64,000 nt of DNA, taken from Archilochus colubris (taxonomy: Eukaryota; Chordata; Aves; Apodiformes; Trochilidae). Location of the stretch: positions 142,614,052 through 142,678,051 of the forward strand of contig CM041083.1 in NCBI GenBank assembly GCA_023079485.1, written 5' to 3'. The notes beneath the pieces are model-generated. The model saw only the letters and a program-made list of their open reading frames with translations, made no database searches and was not told the origin of the DNA. The position numbers were made by a program, and so were the translations under genes. This document shows, piece after piece, positions 1 through 13,232 of the stretch (its first letter is position 1; every line of letters begins with the position of its first letter).

Positions 1-450
1 AGATTCAGAGTAATAAAATGTAGTTCTCTGGAAGAATGGCAGGTAAGGAAATCCACATTATTCACACACATTGCTTCAAATCTTCATGAGAAATTAAACA
101 TTCTTAAAAAAAAATAATGAGATTGTCTTGAAAATCGTGAGATTTGAAATATAAACAAATTTGGAGTTATTTATCTGCGATGGAGATTTTGAGCCTCTAG
201 AGTGTGCTCCAGTCATATTTTCAAGCTTTTCCTTAAAAACAGAAATGTCTTGATATTTCCAAATCCTACATTTATAAAGCTAGTAATTCAGAAGTTAATA
301 TGTTAGAGAAGCACGAAGTTTTTTAAAAGTTCCTAAAATTACATGATTAGCTATACAGTAAAATACTAGACATGTATTAGAGGAGAAAACCAAACAGACA
401 GCAGTGGGCCTGGAAATGCATAAGCATTTCTGAAAATCATAGAAGAGTAA

Positions 451-700
451 AATCATAGAATCATAAAAGTTGGAGAAGACCATCAAGATCATTGATCCCA
501 ACTGTATCTAACTACCACAACCACTAAACTGTATCCTGAAGCACCACATCTAAACACTTCTTTAGCACCTCCAGGGATGGTGACTTCATGACTTCCCTGA
601 GCAGCTCATTCAAATGCCTCACCATGCTTTCAGTAAATAAATTTCTCCTAATATCTAACCTAAATGTCCCCTGGCACAACTTAAACCCTTTTCATTTTTT
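451..700 (-). mobile_element. CR1 LINE 3' end fragment
   Basis: Read on the - strand it ends in a degenerate TATGATTCTATGATT octamer array (451-464). It carries the usual CR1 3' sequence: loss of AGGTCCCTTCC by divergence, GGTGACTTCATG opposite CACCATCCCTGGAGGTG, and TTGTGCCAGGGGACATTTAGG. It is 5'-truncated near 700. Confidence 0.85.
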
Positions 701-1044
701 CCTAAAAGATTAAGGTTAACTCTGGGGCCAAGGAACATAAACTCCAAACCTGAGGAGTTATCTGGCCATTTGGTGTACCAGTGAAGTTCTCCTCTCTACA
801 GGCATTACTAACAATCAACAGCAGCAAAGAGGCTTTTTGTGATTCTGAACAGTCAATATATATGAAGAGGACCAACTTGCAAAAAGTTCAGATTTGCTTT
901 CCAATAATTCATTCTCAGCAACTTCTATTTGTCATCCAAGGCTCTTCTCACATTGTTTTAAACATTTCCAGGTACTTCTCTCCAATATCAAGGGCAAAAG
1001 ACTTTACTCTTATTTAAAATAAAACAGGTTGTTAAGTAATTGTT
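701..1044. other. intergenic spacer between two CR1 copies
   Basis: Unremarkable sequence of intermediate base composition. A 78-codon + frame (781-1017) shows no recognisable protein character and is not called. Confidence 0.6.
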
Positions 1045-2145
1045 GAATCACACAACATCCCAGTTCAGAAAGGGCCTCAGAAGATCATCTGGCCCAAATT
1101 TTTGTGGGAAAAGGGAGCCTTGATGAGATCATCTAGCATCCTGTCCAATGGCATCTTGAAAACTTCCAGTGATGGGAACTCAACCAGATCTCTGTTCCAG
1201 TGAATGATTGTTCTCACTGTAAAAAATTTATTTCTTATCTTGAGTTGCACCTGTCCTGGTCCAACTTGTATCCACTGTCCTTTGTTCTCTCCATGTGGAA
1301 AGTTGTGAAAAGAGAGCTTGTCCTCTGTGTAGCTGTCCTTTCAGGGGTGTCTGGAGCACTGTGATGAGGTCCCCCTGAGTTTTTTCTTCTCCAAGGAGAA
1401 GAGAACAAACTGCTTCAGTCTCTCACCATAGGGAAGGTTCTCCAGCCTTCTGATGGTCTTTGTGATCCTCCTTTAGACCATCTCCAGTCTGTGCATGTCT
1501 CACATTGTGAGGACCAGATCTGGACACAGTATCCCAGGTGCAGCTGGACAAGTGCTGAGTAGAGTGAGATGCTCATGTCCGTGTCCCTGCTAGCCATGCC
1601 CCTGTGGATGCAGCCCAGGATCCAATTGGCCTTGGTTGCTGCAGCAGCACACTACTGAATCCTGTTCAGCTTGTTGGCCACCAGCATCCCCAGGTCCTTT
1701 TCTGCAAGGCTGCTCCCCAGCCATACAGAACCAACCCTGCACTGGGCTCTTTGGTGTTGCAGGTGCAGGACTTGGCACTTGTCTGTTAAACTTCATACTC
1801 TTCTTGCTGTCCCACTCCTCCAGCCTGTCCAGGTCTCTCTGTAAGGTGGCCTTCTGACATGTCCCCCTCACCACTCAGTTTTGTGTCACCAGCAAACTTG
1901 GAAAGAGTGCTTCCAGTCTCATTATGCAGCTCATTATGAAGATGTTGAACAGTGCGGGGCCCCGTACTGCCCCCTGGGGGTCCCCAGCTGCCAGCTTGCC
2001 ATTGATCACCACCCTGAGTGCAACCTGTTAGCCAATGTCCCACCCACCTGGCAGGCCACCCATGCAATCTTTATCGTGCCACTTTGTGCAGGAGAATCCT
2101 TAGAGAAATGGTGTTTAATGTTTTGCTCAAGTCCAACAAGAGAAT
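1045..2145 (-). mobile_element. CR1 LINE, 1.1-kb 5'-truncated copy with broken reverse transcriptase
   Basis: On the - strand it reads from inside the ORF2 reverse transcriptase to the 3' UTR at about 1045. Recognisable pieces are the palm region before the catalytic box, LSKFAGDTKLSG (the usual FADD box here reads FAGD), RDLDRLEEWDSKKSMKFN, and further on SLYSALVQLHLGYCVQIW. The pieces fall in different frames, so several frameshifts and stops are present and it is inactive. It is the longest CR1 in the window and among the most diverged. Confidence 0.92.
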
Positions 2146-5100
2146 TTAAGGAAAACACCAAATGTTGCAGCAGAATAATTAAGGTTACCAACTCTGCATC
2201 TTCTCATCTGAGCATTAACTCAAGTCCAAACTAACATGAGATGGCAGTGCCTGTTGGGTCTCTCAAGTCTACCTTGGGTCACACCTGTTATGTTTACAAA
2301 TAAGAAAGCAAAATTCTGTGTTGCAATTAGATGTGAGATACAAATAAACCATGCCAATAATCTCCTGATTTACCCAGCAGTTCTGTGGTAAGTATGTAGA
2401 ATTAACCATTGTAACATGCATAAGTATATTCAATTAGTATTCATTGGCCTGACACATTTGATAACTGAATGGCTATACAATAATTGGATAAGCTAGAAGC
2501 TTTTAAGCAGGGGAAACACGTAGGCTCCTGTGCATACTGCTTTTAGGTGTTAAGACTCAAAGATGGCCAGTTTATTCTCCAGGCAAAAGTCATGTAAATC
2601 TGAACCCACATATATTTAGAATAGTAATATTTTTTCCCCAAGTTGAAGGTATAGCACTTCATATTATCCTCAAGCCTCTCATGTCACACAGTGGTTAAGT
2701 TTCAACAAGAATGATGAATACTTTTGCCCTCAGCTTGTTCTACATCTCAGTGTCTAAAACACCCCTATAGGCCACAGATGTATGTCTGACTTCTCAGTGT
2801 GCACCAGCATCTGCAGAATGTTATGTGTGTGCTGTAATTTCCAAAAATCAGTGTACTGCAATTCCCTCTAATGACCTGGCAAGAGTACAAATTGCTATCA
2901 GATTAATTTTTCTGTAATGTAAAACTATGGATTTTCCTGTTAATGCAGGCAGTATTTACCTTAGATTGGTAAATAAGGATGAAAATTCTTCCTTTCTTGC
3001 CTAACATGAAAGAATAAAAATTCAACAGCTCCTTAAAAACTAGACAGGTTCAGATCTAGCAACAGGTAATTGTTGAATTAAGAGACAAGTCACCCAGCCC
3101 TCTCCCAGGTAACACTCCCATAGATTTGTTCTGGAGATTTACTTAAGTGCTCACTTTGGTATTCATGTGTACACACTTCATTGTGCAAAGCCACAATTTC
3201 AAGCAGGCTGGAACACAGCCAGATTTCTTCATCCAGTATGGAACCTCAGATTTCCAGAGGGAGAAAAACTATTGCCTGGACAAGTTAACTGTTCCAGATG
3301 CATCAAGCAGCTCAAAAGCACACAGGTGCAGCAGAAGGGCTGGGTGAGAATGATGAACAAGGGATGGAAAAAATACCGTGGCAGAGACACAGGCAGGAAA
3401 GAAGCCCACATAACAGTAGGACTTCAGTGTACATGGCAAATTACTAACAGACTCTCAGAGAGAAAAAAATTAACAGGAATTGGCATTGGCTTCCATTTTC
3501 CCATTCATACCCTTGCAGGGCTCCATCAGAATAGTGAACACAATGCCTCAGCTCTGAGACATTACACAATGGCCCTCACCAAGGCTGTCAATCTTGGAGA
3601 GCCTTTAGCCTCTGCAGTCTCTTGATGAGGTCTCTGATTAGGCCTTTTTCACAGTGCTAACACAAAGAAGTACTTTCCTACCCAGGGAGTCAGTCTGGGT
3701 CCTCCCCTTCCTTACACTTGTGGCATGTGCTTTAAATATTAGAAAGACAAGGAGCTTGAAAACACTTCGGAAGCAAGGACTGCAATTCAACACCATTGTG
3801 AATTTCTTTATTTAAATCAAATAATATTAACAAGCAAATCTCAAGTTGCTCATGAGACTCTGCATCAGCAGAGTCGAAGTAACTTTTAGCTGAGGGAAAA
3901 GAGTATAGAGAACAGAATGGCAAATACCAGAAACCTGGTATCGAGTTCACAGGTACAATGTAAAAAGAACCTGTACTATGTAAAAAGAACTGAAAAAACC
4001 CTGTGCTTTTATGAACCAGCTAATGACGAATGCTACTGAATGCACACTGCTAAAGAGTGAGAGCAAGTGCTTGACCTTTTAATCATCAACTATAGAAACA
4101 TGGGTATGCAGTCAAGTAACACACCCATGGATAACTGAGTTACCAGAAAAAAAAACCCTGGGCATATGATTTTGGCTACTATAAAAAACTGACAGAACTT
4201 AAACCACTCAGGAGTTATAGTGAAAAGTATGAGGGGGAGTAAATGTGAAAGCCATATGGAACTGGATCCAAAAAGTAAATGTGAATGACAAGGCAATAGA
4301 TGACTTCTCAGCCCTTGGTCACCAGAACTGTCTTGGTAGTGAGTGAAAATAATTATTATCTGATAGGTTTCTTACAACTTGTAAGTAAACCACCCCAACA
4401 GTCTCTAACCAAGCCTCCATGGGAAGGTGCAGCCACTAGAAAATTCATTTCTACCAGAGCATGAACTACCTAAAGATGAACTATCTCTTTTGGCACAAAA
4501 AAGGCAATCTTCAGAAGTTGTCTGAGTGCACTGATTATGTGGAGCGAAGACTGCCTGTTGCCTCTGTTTGGTACTGGCTCACACTCCAGGGCATGCAAAC
4601 ACCTGCAACATGCTTTTTAGGGCACGGCAACCAATAAGCCAGTTTCTTCAGTTTCTCATATCACACAAATATACTCCCTTCTCTTCTCAGTTTATTAATC
4701 CTTGCCTCTGCTTTTCTTCAAAACTAAAGTCAGCTGGTCCATTACACTCATGCAAAACTGCATTCATTCTGCAGCTGAGTTGCCTTGACTCATACAAATC
4801 TCCTTCAATTTCTTAATACTATGCAGCAAATTTCTTGTGTTTAGCACCATTTGCTGTGCCCTGATCTAACACACCAGGCAACTGACTTGAACCTGCTTGA
4901 TTTTTAAGTTCAGATGGCAAGAGTCCAACAGATCAGAGCAAAGGTGGATCATGTGCAAAGCAGACTATATGTAAGCAAGCATTGCTATCTGTAGAAAAAT
5001 GTAGGGCAAAACTCTTGACTTAATTACATACATATCCTTGTTGCAATACACATTTCCTTGCCCAGCTGCAGCAGCATAAGTCACTGCCTTTCCCCTAAAG

Positions 5101-7920
5101 CCCACTAAGAACTAGTCATGTTCCTAAGCATGACTACAAGAAGCCATACACATTGTTCTGACTCATCCACATGATAACCTCTGTATTTTGTGAGATGGCT
5201 TTCTGATAATAAAAACATCTCTGATTCTTACAGCTGTTGGCAAATATGACAGTCATAAGAAAAACAAGTTCAATTTTCTGAACACATTTGAAATTCTGTT
5301 CTAAGGCTACATATGTTTACCTGAGCAACTGTACCACAGATTCATCCAGCTTCCTAAATTAATGTTGTTGAACTCAGCTAAACCAGAAGAACTGTGTTTT
5401 GGTATCTGACAAGGTATTTCCAATAGAAGAGACCAAAACTGAGTGACTCTTCCAATATGCTGATAACTTCATGATCTCCCCCTCCCCAGCCATCCCGTAG
5501 CTATCAGCTGCTCTAAACAGAGAAGCGGCCATATGTCGATGCCGAATGTTCCTTTATTGCAAAGCTGTCCTTTCCTCCAGATTGACTCTGAGCACAGAAG
5601 TTCAACCTAAAAAGCTCATTCAACGTTTGTGTCTAGACATACACCCTTCAACATGTTCCACATCCATAGATGGGCTTTGGGCTCCCTGTACTTCTGACCA
5701 TCTGTTGAGAGGGCAGGATGCCCACTGATAAGTTAGACAGAATTTGTGTCAGTTGCCAAGGGAAGGGGATATATAGTCCTTCAAGTGACATCTGTTTCAC
5801 CAGAAGCCCTTTTCTTTCTGAACAATGTTTCTGTTTAATCTCAGCCACACTTGTTAATAGCATTTAAAAGACAAGCTAATGAAAAACCCTGGTAAGTACT
5901 GGAAGGGAAACACAATGATAGTGAGTATAAGGGAAGACTTCCCAGCCCTATGGAGAATCCTTTTAGTATTAAAATCACTGGAATAGTGGAAGAAAAATTT
6001 AGGTGCACTGGCTATAGAGGCAATCTCATGGCAGATTAAATCACCAAGGGATAAAGTGAACCACAAAGGACTAACTTAGCCCACGACAACAGCTGTGCCC
6101 TTAAAGAGAACACTGGAGGGAAAGGCACAACTGATTAATAGGACAATGCCTTTTAGCATGGATAGAAAGATAGAAAAAAGAGAATGACATTATGCACCCT
6201 TAAAAAAATCCTACTGATTCAATGAGACATTTGATAATTTGTGGGAGGAGATCCACCAAATGATGCAGGTTGCGTGTCTTCTGTGTGTAGACTTCCTGCT
6301 GAGCCAAACAGGCACATCTAGAAGTTGAGATCATAATGTAGAGCAAAAACTACCCAACCCAATAACACTTAAGAGATTCCTGCAAAAGAACATGAAGTCT
6401 CCAATGGTTACATCCCAAACATACTTAAGAACTACTACCAACAAGTGGGAACGAGAAACAATGGCAAAGGAAGAAAAGAGGCAGAGATCATCAAAGAGGC
6501 ATTAGTACTCGCAGAAATAGAGATGAATATGATTCACTGACTGTTATTCCTAGAATGGCCAATGAAAGAAGATACAATACAAAAAGATACAAAATTAGTC
6601 TCAAAGCATCACTAACTATTAACTGAATCTCTTTCACGTTAAGCACATACCTCACAAAATAGACATCTAAATTTAGCTCTGAATTAAGAGCTAACTGCCA
6701 CTCCAAAAGTTCTGATTCATGACCAGACGTAACTTGCCCTGGCTGTGTTTTTCATCCAGACCTGCAGCTGGGTTAAGGACAGGGCACGTACCCTTACCAA
6801 AGGGCCTGGAAATGCTCTGGAGCTTCTCAGCACAAAACACAATATAACTTTTTTCCCATCCAACATCTTGGTTCTTTTGGATCATTGATAAAAGTCCTGT
6901 TTCCCCTTCTCCTGAGACTTGTGGTTCTGTTGCAACCCTGCCTCAGTTGGACAACAGCTGCTGAAGTACTACAGTTGGCAGAATAATGTTTTAAGGTAAA
7001 CCAAAAATTGCTTCACTGCAAATCTAAGTTAGGCAGCTGCTACATAAGTAGTAAACCATCTCTGTGCTGCGAGTGGAAAACTGGGGTAGAAAGGACAGCT
7101 GGGAACAGGAAGTGTCACAGCTGTTACTAGGTGACCATCACCACTTTTGAGTCAGCAGCCTCACTGATCTGACTCTTGATATACTGCTCTTATAAATATG
7201 TGGTTCTTAGCAACAGGGTTTCCCATTCACATCTCCCACAGTACATCCTCTGTGTAACAGTTAACTGTAAAGTCTAGGTAACACTATAAACCAGACATTG
7301 TGCAAGAATTGTATCAGCATTGAAAGAGAAAAACATAAAGCCTCAAACTCTTGACAGTTACGAATTCTTTTCCACAATGTAAGACACAGGTGGAAATGGA
7401 GCTATTGTCACAGGAGTTATTTCCTGGCAGTAAAACTATGGAAATCCAAAATAAACCAGCTAAAACTTCTAAGAAATAGTTAAATATGTCCCAAATCTAG
7501 ACTGCTAAATTAAACATGAATAATGGAATTTACTGCACAAGACCTCCCTTGACTGACCTCTTTAGCATGTGGTCAGAATGGGCTGGATAGGTGGCAAGGA
7601 GGTGAGAAACAAAGTTAGGCTTAAACAATCCTTAGGATTCTCATTCCCAAAAGACACCTATTAAGACTCTGGTACTATGTCCATTCTAAACTGCCTGCTA
7701 GCTACATTGCCCTTCAGAAGCTCAGCTCCCAAATTCACTGTAGGCCTGTTCCCCACTTATCCTTACAGTTCCCAGGTGAATTTCTGAATTCATATTCCAG
7801 TTTTAGTTAAGCTTTTGAAGCTGAAAAACACTCTCTTACCAATCCCTATACATTTTGGGAAGCATGTATTCTCCCAGATAAGGTTCCAAATACACATGGC
7901 AAGTGCAAAACTTTAACATC

Positions 7921-7971
7921 TGAGGTCACACACCTCAACACATTTATTGATGTTGAGGTCACACACCTCAA
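7921..7971. repeat. tandemly duplicated 18-bp palindromic element
   Basis: TGAGGTCACACACCTCAA occurs at 7921-7938 and exactly again at 7954-7971. Each copy has TGAGGT and ACCTCA arms around five bases, and also reads as AGGTCA, one base, ACACCT, similar to an inverted nuclear-receptor half-site pair with one-base spacing. Binding is inference. Confidence 0.6.
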
Positions 7972-10590
7972 GACCCTGTATTCCTGCTGCTGTCTTTGAC
8001 CTTCCTGTTGTTATATGAGGGATGAATTTGATTCCTCAGTCTTGTACCACCAAAAACCATACACTAGTTCTACAAACTGTGTGGAGCACTAAGACGTTTA
8101 ACCTTGGATGTTTTTAAGCCCAAATAACTGTGTGGGCTCCTACATAGTGCAGCTTGGAATGTAAGGAAATCCCAAGTCAGAATGAGAAGTATTAAGTAGC
8201 AGATTTTCTCCTTGGCCTCCCCCAAGAGCAGATATGGATCAGCTTGATCCATGGCAGTGGCAGCTCAACAAAAGTGAACTGGAGGTGGACCAGAAGAGTG
8301 CCATAGTGTGAATCTTTTTAGGTGGGAATTCAGGACAGCCAGTATGCTGAATCTGGACTGCCTCAACTAACCTGCAGCCATGCTGGGGAAAAGAACATCA
8401 CATATACTTTACAATGTATATACCTCTAAAACTGATGGGTTTTAATCTGAGCTCCAGTGAGGTGATCGCTAGAAATTAGTCATGGACTAATTTCCCTCAA
8501 AAGGCAACAGAAGAGGAAGTTCTAGAAGAGGAGGAAATGTGATAGTACTGCTTCTCCTTTGGAGAATGGCTATCACCTGGTGAGACAGCCGGAGTCCACA
8601 AGTTCAAGGTTACACATTCAAGAAATCAGCAATGTGATTTTAAAAAGTGTAAAATGATTCCTGCTTGATTCTGACATACAGGCAAACGAGTAATTGTTTA
8701 GGTTATGATTTATGAAACACAAATCATAAATTTCATTAAGCTAAGAAAATAGGTTACTAAATGTTACCTCACATTACCAGAATTTCACATATTGTTACAC
8801 TCGTGGAAAGCAAAGAACTGGTGTTTTGTATAACTATCACAACTACCTGGAACTTTTTTTTGTTTGTTTTGTTTTTTGTTTTGGTTTTTTTTTGTTGTTC
8901 CTCCTGGCACCAAATTTTGGGGTTATTTGAACCAAATGGCTCTTACCCACACAAAAGGCTTTGTTTTCCTAGCATTTCACTGAGAAAAAACAATGCATTT
9001 GCCCAACATGCAACAGTTATAACTTGTACTTTTGTACTTTTTTTTTTCCAATGGTAATGCTCTTTGTGATATGAATATATCAGAGCTTTAGTATCAAAGA
9101 TTTTTCATGTTTGATGTACTAGAGAAACTTGTAAGCTTTTGTTTATATATTTCTATGCCCTTGACTTTTATAGGAGCTGAGCACTTAGCATAAATTATAC
9201 TTTGCCTCACAAACCTTGAGGAATGATGGAGTCCAAGCAGTTTTGCTAGATTTTATTTTCCTAATGGATACAGACCTATGCCCAGACCCACAGAAGCTTT
9301 TAAGAAAGTAATTGCTATTTGAAATTATCTCAGATATAGTCAAGAGGAGCAAGAAATCCTTGTGGATCTGGACCAGTTTGTGTTATCCAGGATCATCTAT
9401 AAGAAATCTGTAATAACAGGTGAGCCAAACCAGATCTACCACAATGCAGCCCAGTTAAATTATGTATGTTTTAAATAAGATAAAACATTCTAGACACTGA
9501 ACAGTACTATCTGCCATTCTAAAACGTGGCATGGCTAAAGTTTTCAGTATTAACTTTCATGCAAACATGTGATACCAGTCAGTCTCTCATGTCTTGTCTG
9601 ATTGCTTTAAATAAAACATTGTCATTCCTTTGGGGTTACACAATTATTTTATGTTGATATAAATAATGGCTGTGATTTAAGCCTCCTTGTAGGATGCTCC
9701 ATAAAGCTTGCTAGGTCTAATTTATCAAACTTCTTTGGAATGGCACCACCAAAACTAAATAAAACAGGTTTTTTCTCTAAAGTGACAGTGTATCTGTCAG
9801 AGAAAGTCTGACAGAGTATCTGCATAAAAAGAGTATCTGCATGTCAGTATGCTAGATTTTGTTACAAGAATCAATCTTGCTACTACCATGACATGACAAC
9901 ATCTGCTGGAACAAAAACTACTCCAAGGAGATGCTTCCATGTTAACCTGCTGGTTTGCACTGCCTAAAGCTTTTTCCAGTGTTTACTCTCAGTATATTCT
10001 GCTCAGAACTGTGCTATTTCAGAAAGTATTCCAATATGCCCAGCAAAGGAAAATGCACTGAGTTTGCACATAAGGCAAGGTCTTCACAGTAACAGACTAC
10101 ACAGTTGAATTTGGGCTGTAAACCATTTCTTCTGCCCAGCTGGTGTCTGCAAGAACCAAGGGTGTTCAATAGGCTTTTAGAAGTATTTAGGTGGTTTAAA
10201 TGATGTCTAGCATCTAGTGAACATGGTAAAAATATGCTTCTCAAGATCAAAGTCTTATAAAAAGAAAAGGGAAACAGTATTTCCGTGTTATAATACCAAA
10301 ATAAAAAAGGACACACTCTCATCTGGACGTGAATTCACAGGAAATATCACTGGTTACACGGAATTCTTACACTGTATATTAAGTACTATGCATATGATAT
10401 CTGAGAGTTTTTCATGGTTCAGAGCTCATATTCTTGCACAGATGTATGAAAATTCTCTCTGCACCAAAAGGATTTTATTTTTAGCAAACCAGTAGTTTAC
10501 TATTGAAACAAAAGGTTTCAATCAAGCCAATTAGACATGCATACAATATGCCAAAGTGGAAAAAGAAGCAAGGACAAAAAGTTTCTTGTT

Positions 10591-10641
10591 TGGATGACTA
10601 TTCAGATGAAATAAGTTCTGTGATTGGATGACTATTCAGAC
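10591..10641 (+). repeat. 17-bp direct repeat
   Basis: TTGGATGACTATTCAGA occurs at 10591-10607 and 10625-10641, a 34-bp period. It is probably a small tandem duplication. Confidence 0.7.
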
Positions 10642-12741
10642 GATGCTATTACAACACTCTCTTCCAGATTCTGCCATTTAACTATTTCACAATACAGTTT
10701 AAAAATGCTTTCTTTCCTGTATTGAATAGAACAATTTCTGACTGCAGACTCAGTACTGTCATCCTAGTTAATAGGAACACAAAAATCTTTACAAAGGTAC
10801 CTTTAAGGCTGATCTACTATAAGCTTCTATAAACAGTGGATGTCAGTGATTTATACTTTGGGAAAATCTTCCCCTACTTCTTGTTTATTAATATGGAAGT
10901 GCTGACCTAGGTAAAAAAACGTATCTATGACTACAAATTCACCTAGCAACAAGAAATATCAGGAAGTTGAGTCTAGGTAATTCTAATGAACTCAGTTCAG
11001 TTCTGTTGTTACATGAAGATACACTGATATTTTTCAACAATTTCTGTAGTTTAGACATTAGAGGGAATGTAATACTTTTCCAATGTACTTTCTTCCAACT
11101 GGTCTATTCTTATGGTTAATTCTCTCTTAGCTTCATTACAATTCCATGCTTTTGTAATGCATATTCATCCTCCTCAGAACATACAATTGCAAAAATTCTT
11201 GAGTTTTACACTTCTTAATATCAAAGAAATTGCACAGTCAGTCCGGAACCTACATCTGATTTCAGTTTCAACAAAGTAAATCCAGGTTTTTGTGGAAACA
11301 CATTAACGTAATATGATTTTGCTTCAAGTCTCACATATATGTAGAGAGAGAAATCAGGCTGTGGCTCCTGTCAACGGGATTGGAATACTTCAGAGGGGTG
11401 CAAAGACTCATTTATTTAAAGGAGACCTTTTGCATCCTAGCAGAGAAGGAAATAAAGGAGGTTACCTACGAAGCTACTGTTATTCAAATTGTTATATTTA
11501 ATCCATTACCCTTCAGCATCCTGTGCATTTAAAGACTTCCTTGTTTAACAGAAGATTGTTTATGTCAAAAATAATCCCATATGTATTTTGTTTCCCTTTT
11601 TCCACTGTTCAGAATAATCATCACTGTCCTACCAGCATCACTTTTGAAGGGAAGATACTGTCACTCACTTGTTAGCTGATGACCTAGGCAAGAATCCTCT
11701 CCTATTTCTTTCATTACAGTGATTGTGTCTTCCTTTACTAGGTACAAGATAAAGAAAAGTAATTAAAATGTAATGCAAAGAACTACAAATATGGCTGAAA
11801 CAACTAAGATTTATTTTCACTTGCATCAGGTCAAATATAAGAACACATAAGCTTTATGTCAAAATCTTATATGGCATGATACCTTTGATTTCCCTACTGA
11901 TGTTCTCTACAGCATGTTTTTCATGCAACAAACTGTTTTCCCATATAGTGAGACAGCATCTGACTTTTTAATCTTACTCAGAGAAACAGTGGAAATATTT
12001 TTTCCATGTCAAGAAAAATTACAATTTTTAAAGTCTTCTCTTTAATAGGAGAGAAAAAGTAAAAAACTCAGTAAAAAGAAGAATGCTTTAAAAATCCCAG
12101 CTCTTAAAATAAAATTAAGCATCTTGAACTTGAAAACACTTCATTTTTAATTCAATGTTTTGAAATATTTTTTAAATGTAATTTTATCAAAATCAGATGT
12201 TACTCTTTGTTTTAAAGCAAAAAAATTATTCTGAATAATAATAAAAAAAAGTTCAAACACATTTTCAGTGAAAATGTTGGATTATTTACTAGTTAATTTG
12301 TCTGACTTTAATATAATGGCTCAAACACTTTTAGAAAATAATTTTTTACATTGTCTTCCCAAATCAGCTGTAGTAAAAACCATTATTAGTGCTATCCCTC
12401 CTTTTCTCAGACTCTACCTCCCCTTCCAGCAGGAAAAAGCATTAGTCTAACCTCAAAATACCATTTTCAGTTTTACATTTTCCTGTAACATTCTTTTCTT
12501 CCAATTCATGGAACAGAATAAACCTCAGATGGAATATTTTCAAGCAAGACTTCACGGATATGTTAGATGCAACAAGTGAACACATACCGAAGAACAGATT
12601 TCATGATTTTTATCTTCAGTCTATATTCTAGTCAGACAGCAATGAAATTAATTTTGCAATATTTTTCTGTACTTTCAATAACTGATGGTGATCCTTGGCC
12701 TTGATGTTACATTTAGTTGCTAACAACTGCACTAGATAGAT

Positions 12742-13232
12742 GGTTATCCAAGTTCAACTGGAACAGTGTCTTCAGTTTTGGTCCCTACAATACCAAAAAA
12801 AAAAAAATGTGGACAGTCTGGGCAAGGTCCAGAGAAGAGCCACAAAGAGGATCAGAAGACTGGGAAGCTTGGTGTATGCCCAATGTATGAGGAAAGGCTG
12901 AGAGAACTGTGTTTGTTTAGCTTTGAGAAAAGAAGGGTTAGGGGAGACCTCATCAAACATGTTCCAGTACTTGAAGACAGCTACAAAAGATGGAGTCACA
13001 CGGAAAGGGAAAGGGAGTCACTCCCTTTTCCCAAGGAGTCACATAGAGGAGACACAAGAGGAAAAATTTTCACTATGAGAACGATCAGCCATTGCAATCA
13101 CGTCCCCAGAAAAGTGGTGGATTCCCCATCATTGGACACTTTTAAGATCCAGCTCAGCAGGATGCTGGACTACCTTGTGTAGATGATGATCCATGAGGTC
13201 CCTTCCAACTTGGTATTTTATGATTCTATGAT
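12742..13232 (+). mobile_element. CR1 LINE 3' fragment, sense orientation
   Basis: It reads on the + strand from TTCAACTGGAACAGTGTC (the conserved end of ORF2) through YEERLRELCLFSFEKRRVRGDLI-like coding sequence to CCTTCCAACTTGG and the terminal TTTATGATTCTATGAT. An internal A run sits at 12797-12808. It is 5'-truncated; the coding part is open but lacks the reverse transcriptase core. Confidence 0.92.

Larger units (their letters stand above)
2146..12741. other. intergenic 5' flank of ANKRD10, no gene recognised
   Basis: About 10.6 kb of AT-rich single-copy-looking DNA. I see only local features: a 20-bp tandem duplication at 3954-3992 (ATGTAAAAAGAAC twice), a duplicated palindromic element at 7921-7971, a T/G low-complexity run at about 8852-8900, and a 17-bp direct repeat at 10591-10607 and 10625-10641. 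Open frames up to 152 codons (3167-3625) have no recognisable protein character and no splice or promoter context. Confidence 0.6.

Noticed and set aside
1415..2234. Several open frames of 60-117 codons on both strands
   Set aside because: They are pieces or antisense of the decayed CR1 reverse transcriptase; not host genes.
3167..3625. 152-codon + frame in the 5' flank
   Set aside because: Overlaps another frame, shows no domain, and has no supporting transcription signals.
12766..13182. 138-codon + frame
   Set aside because: It is the sense remnant of CR1 ORF2, lacking the catalytic core.
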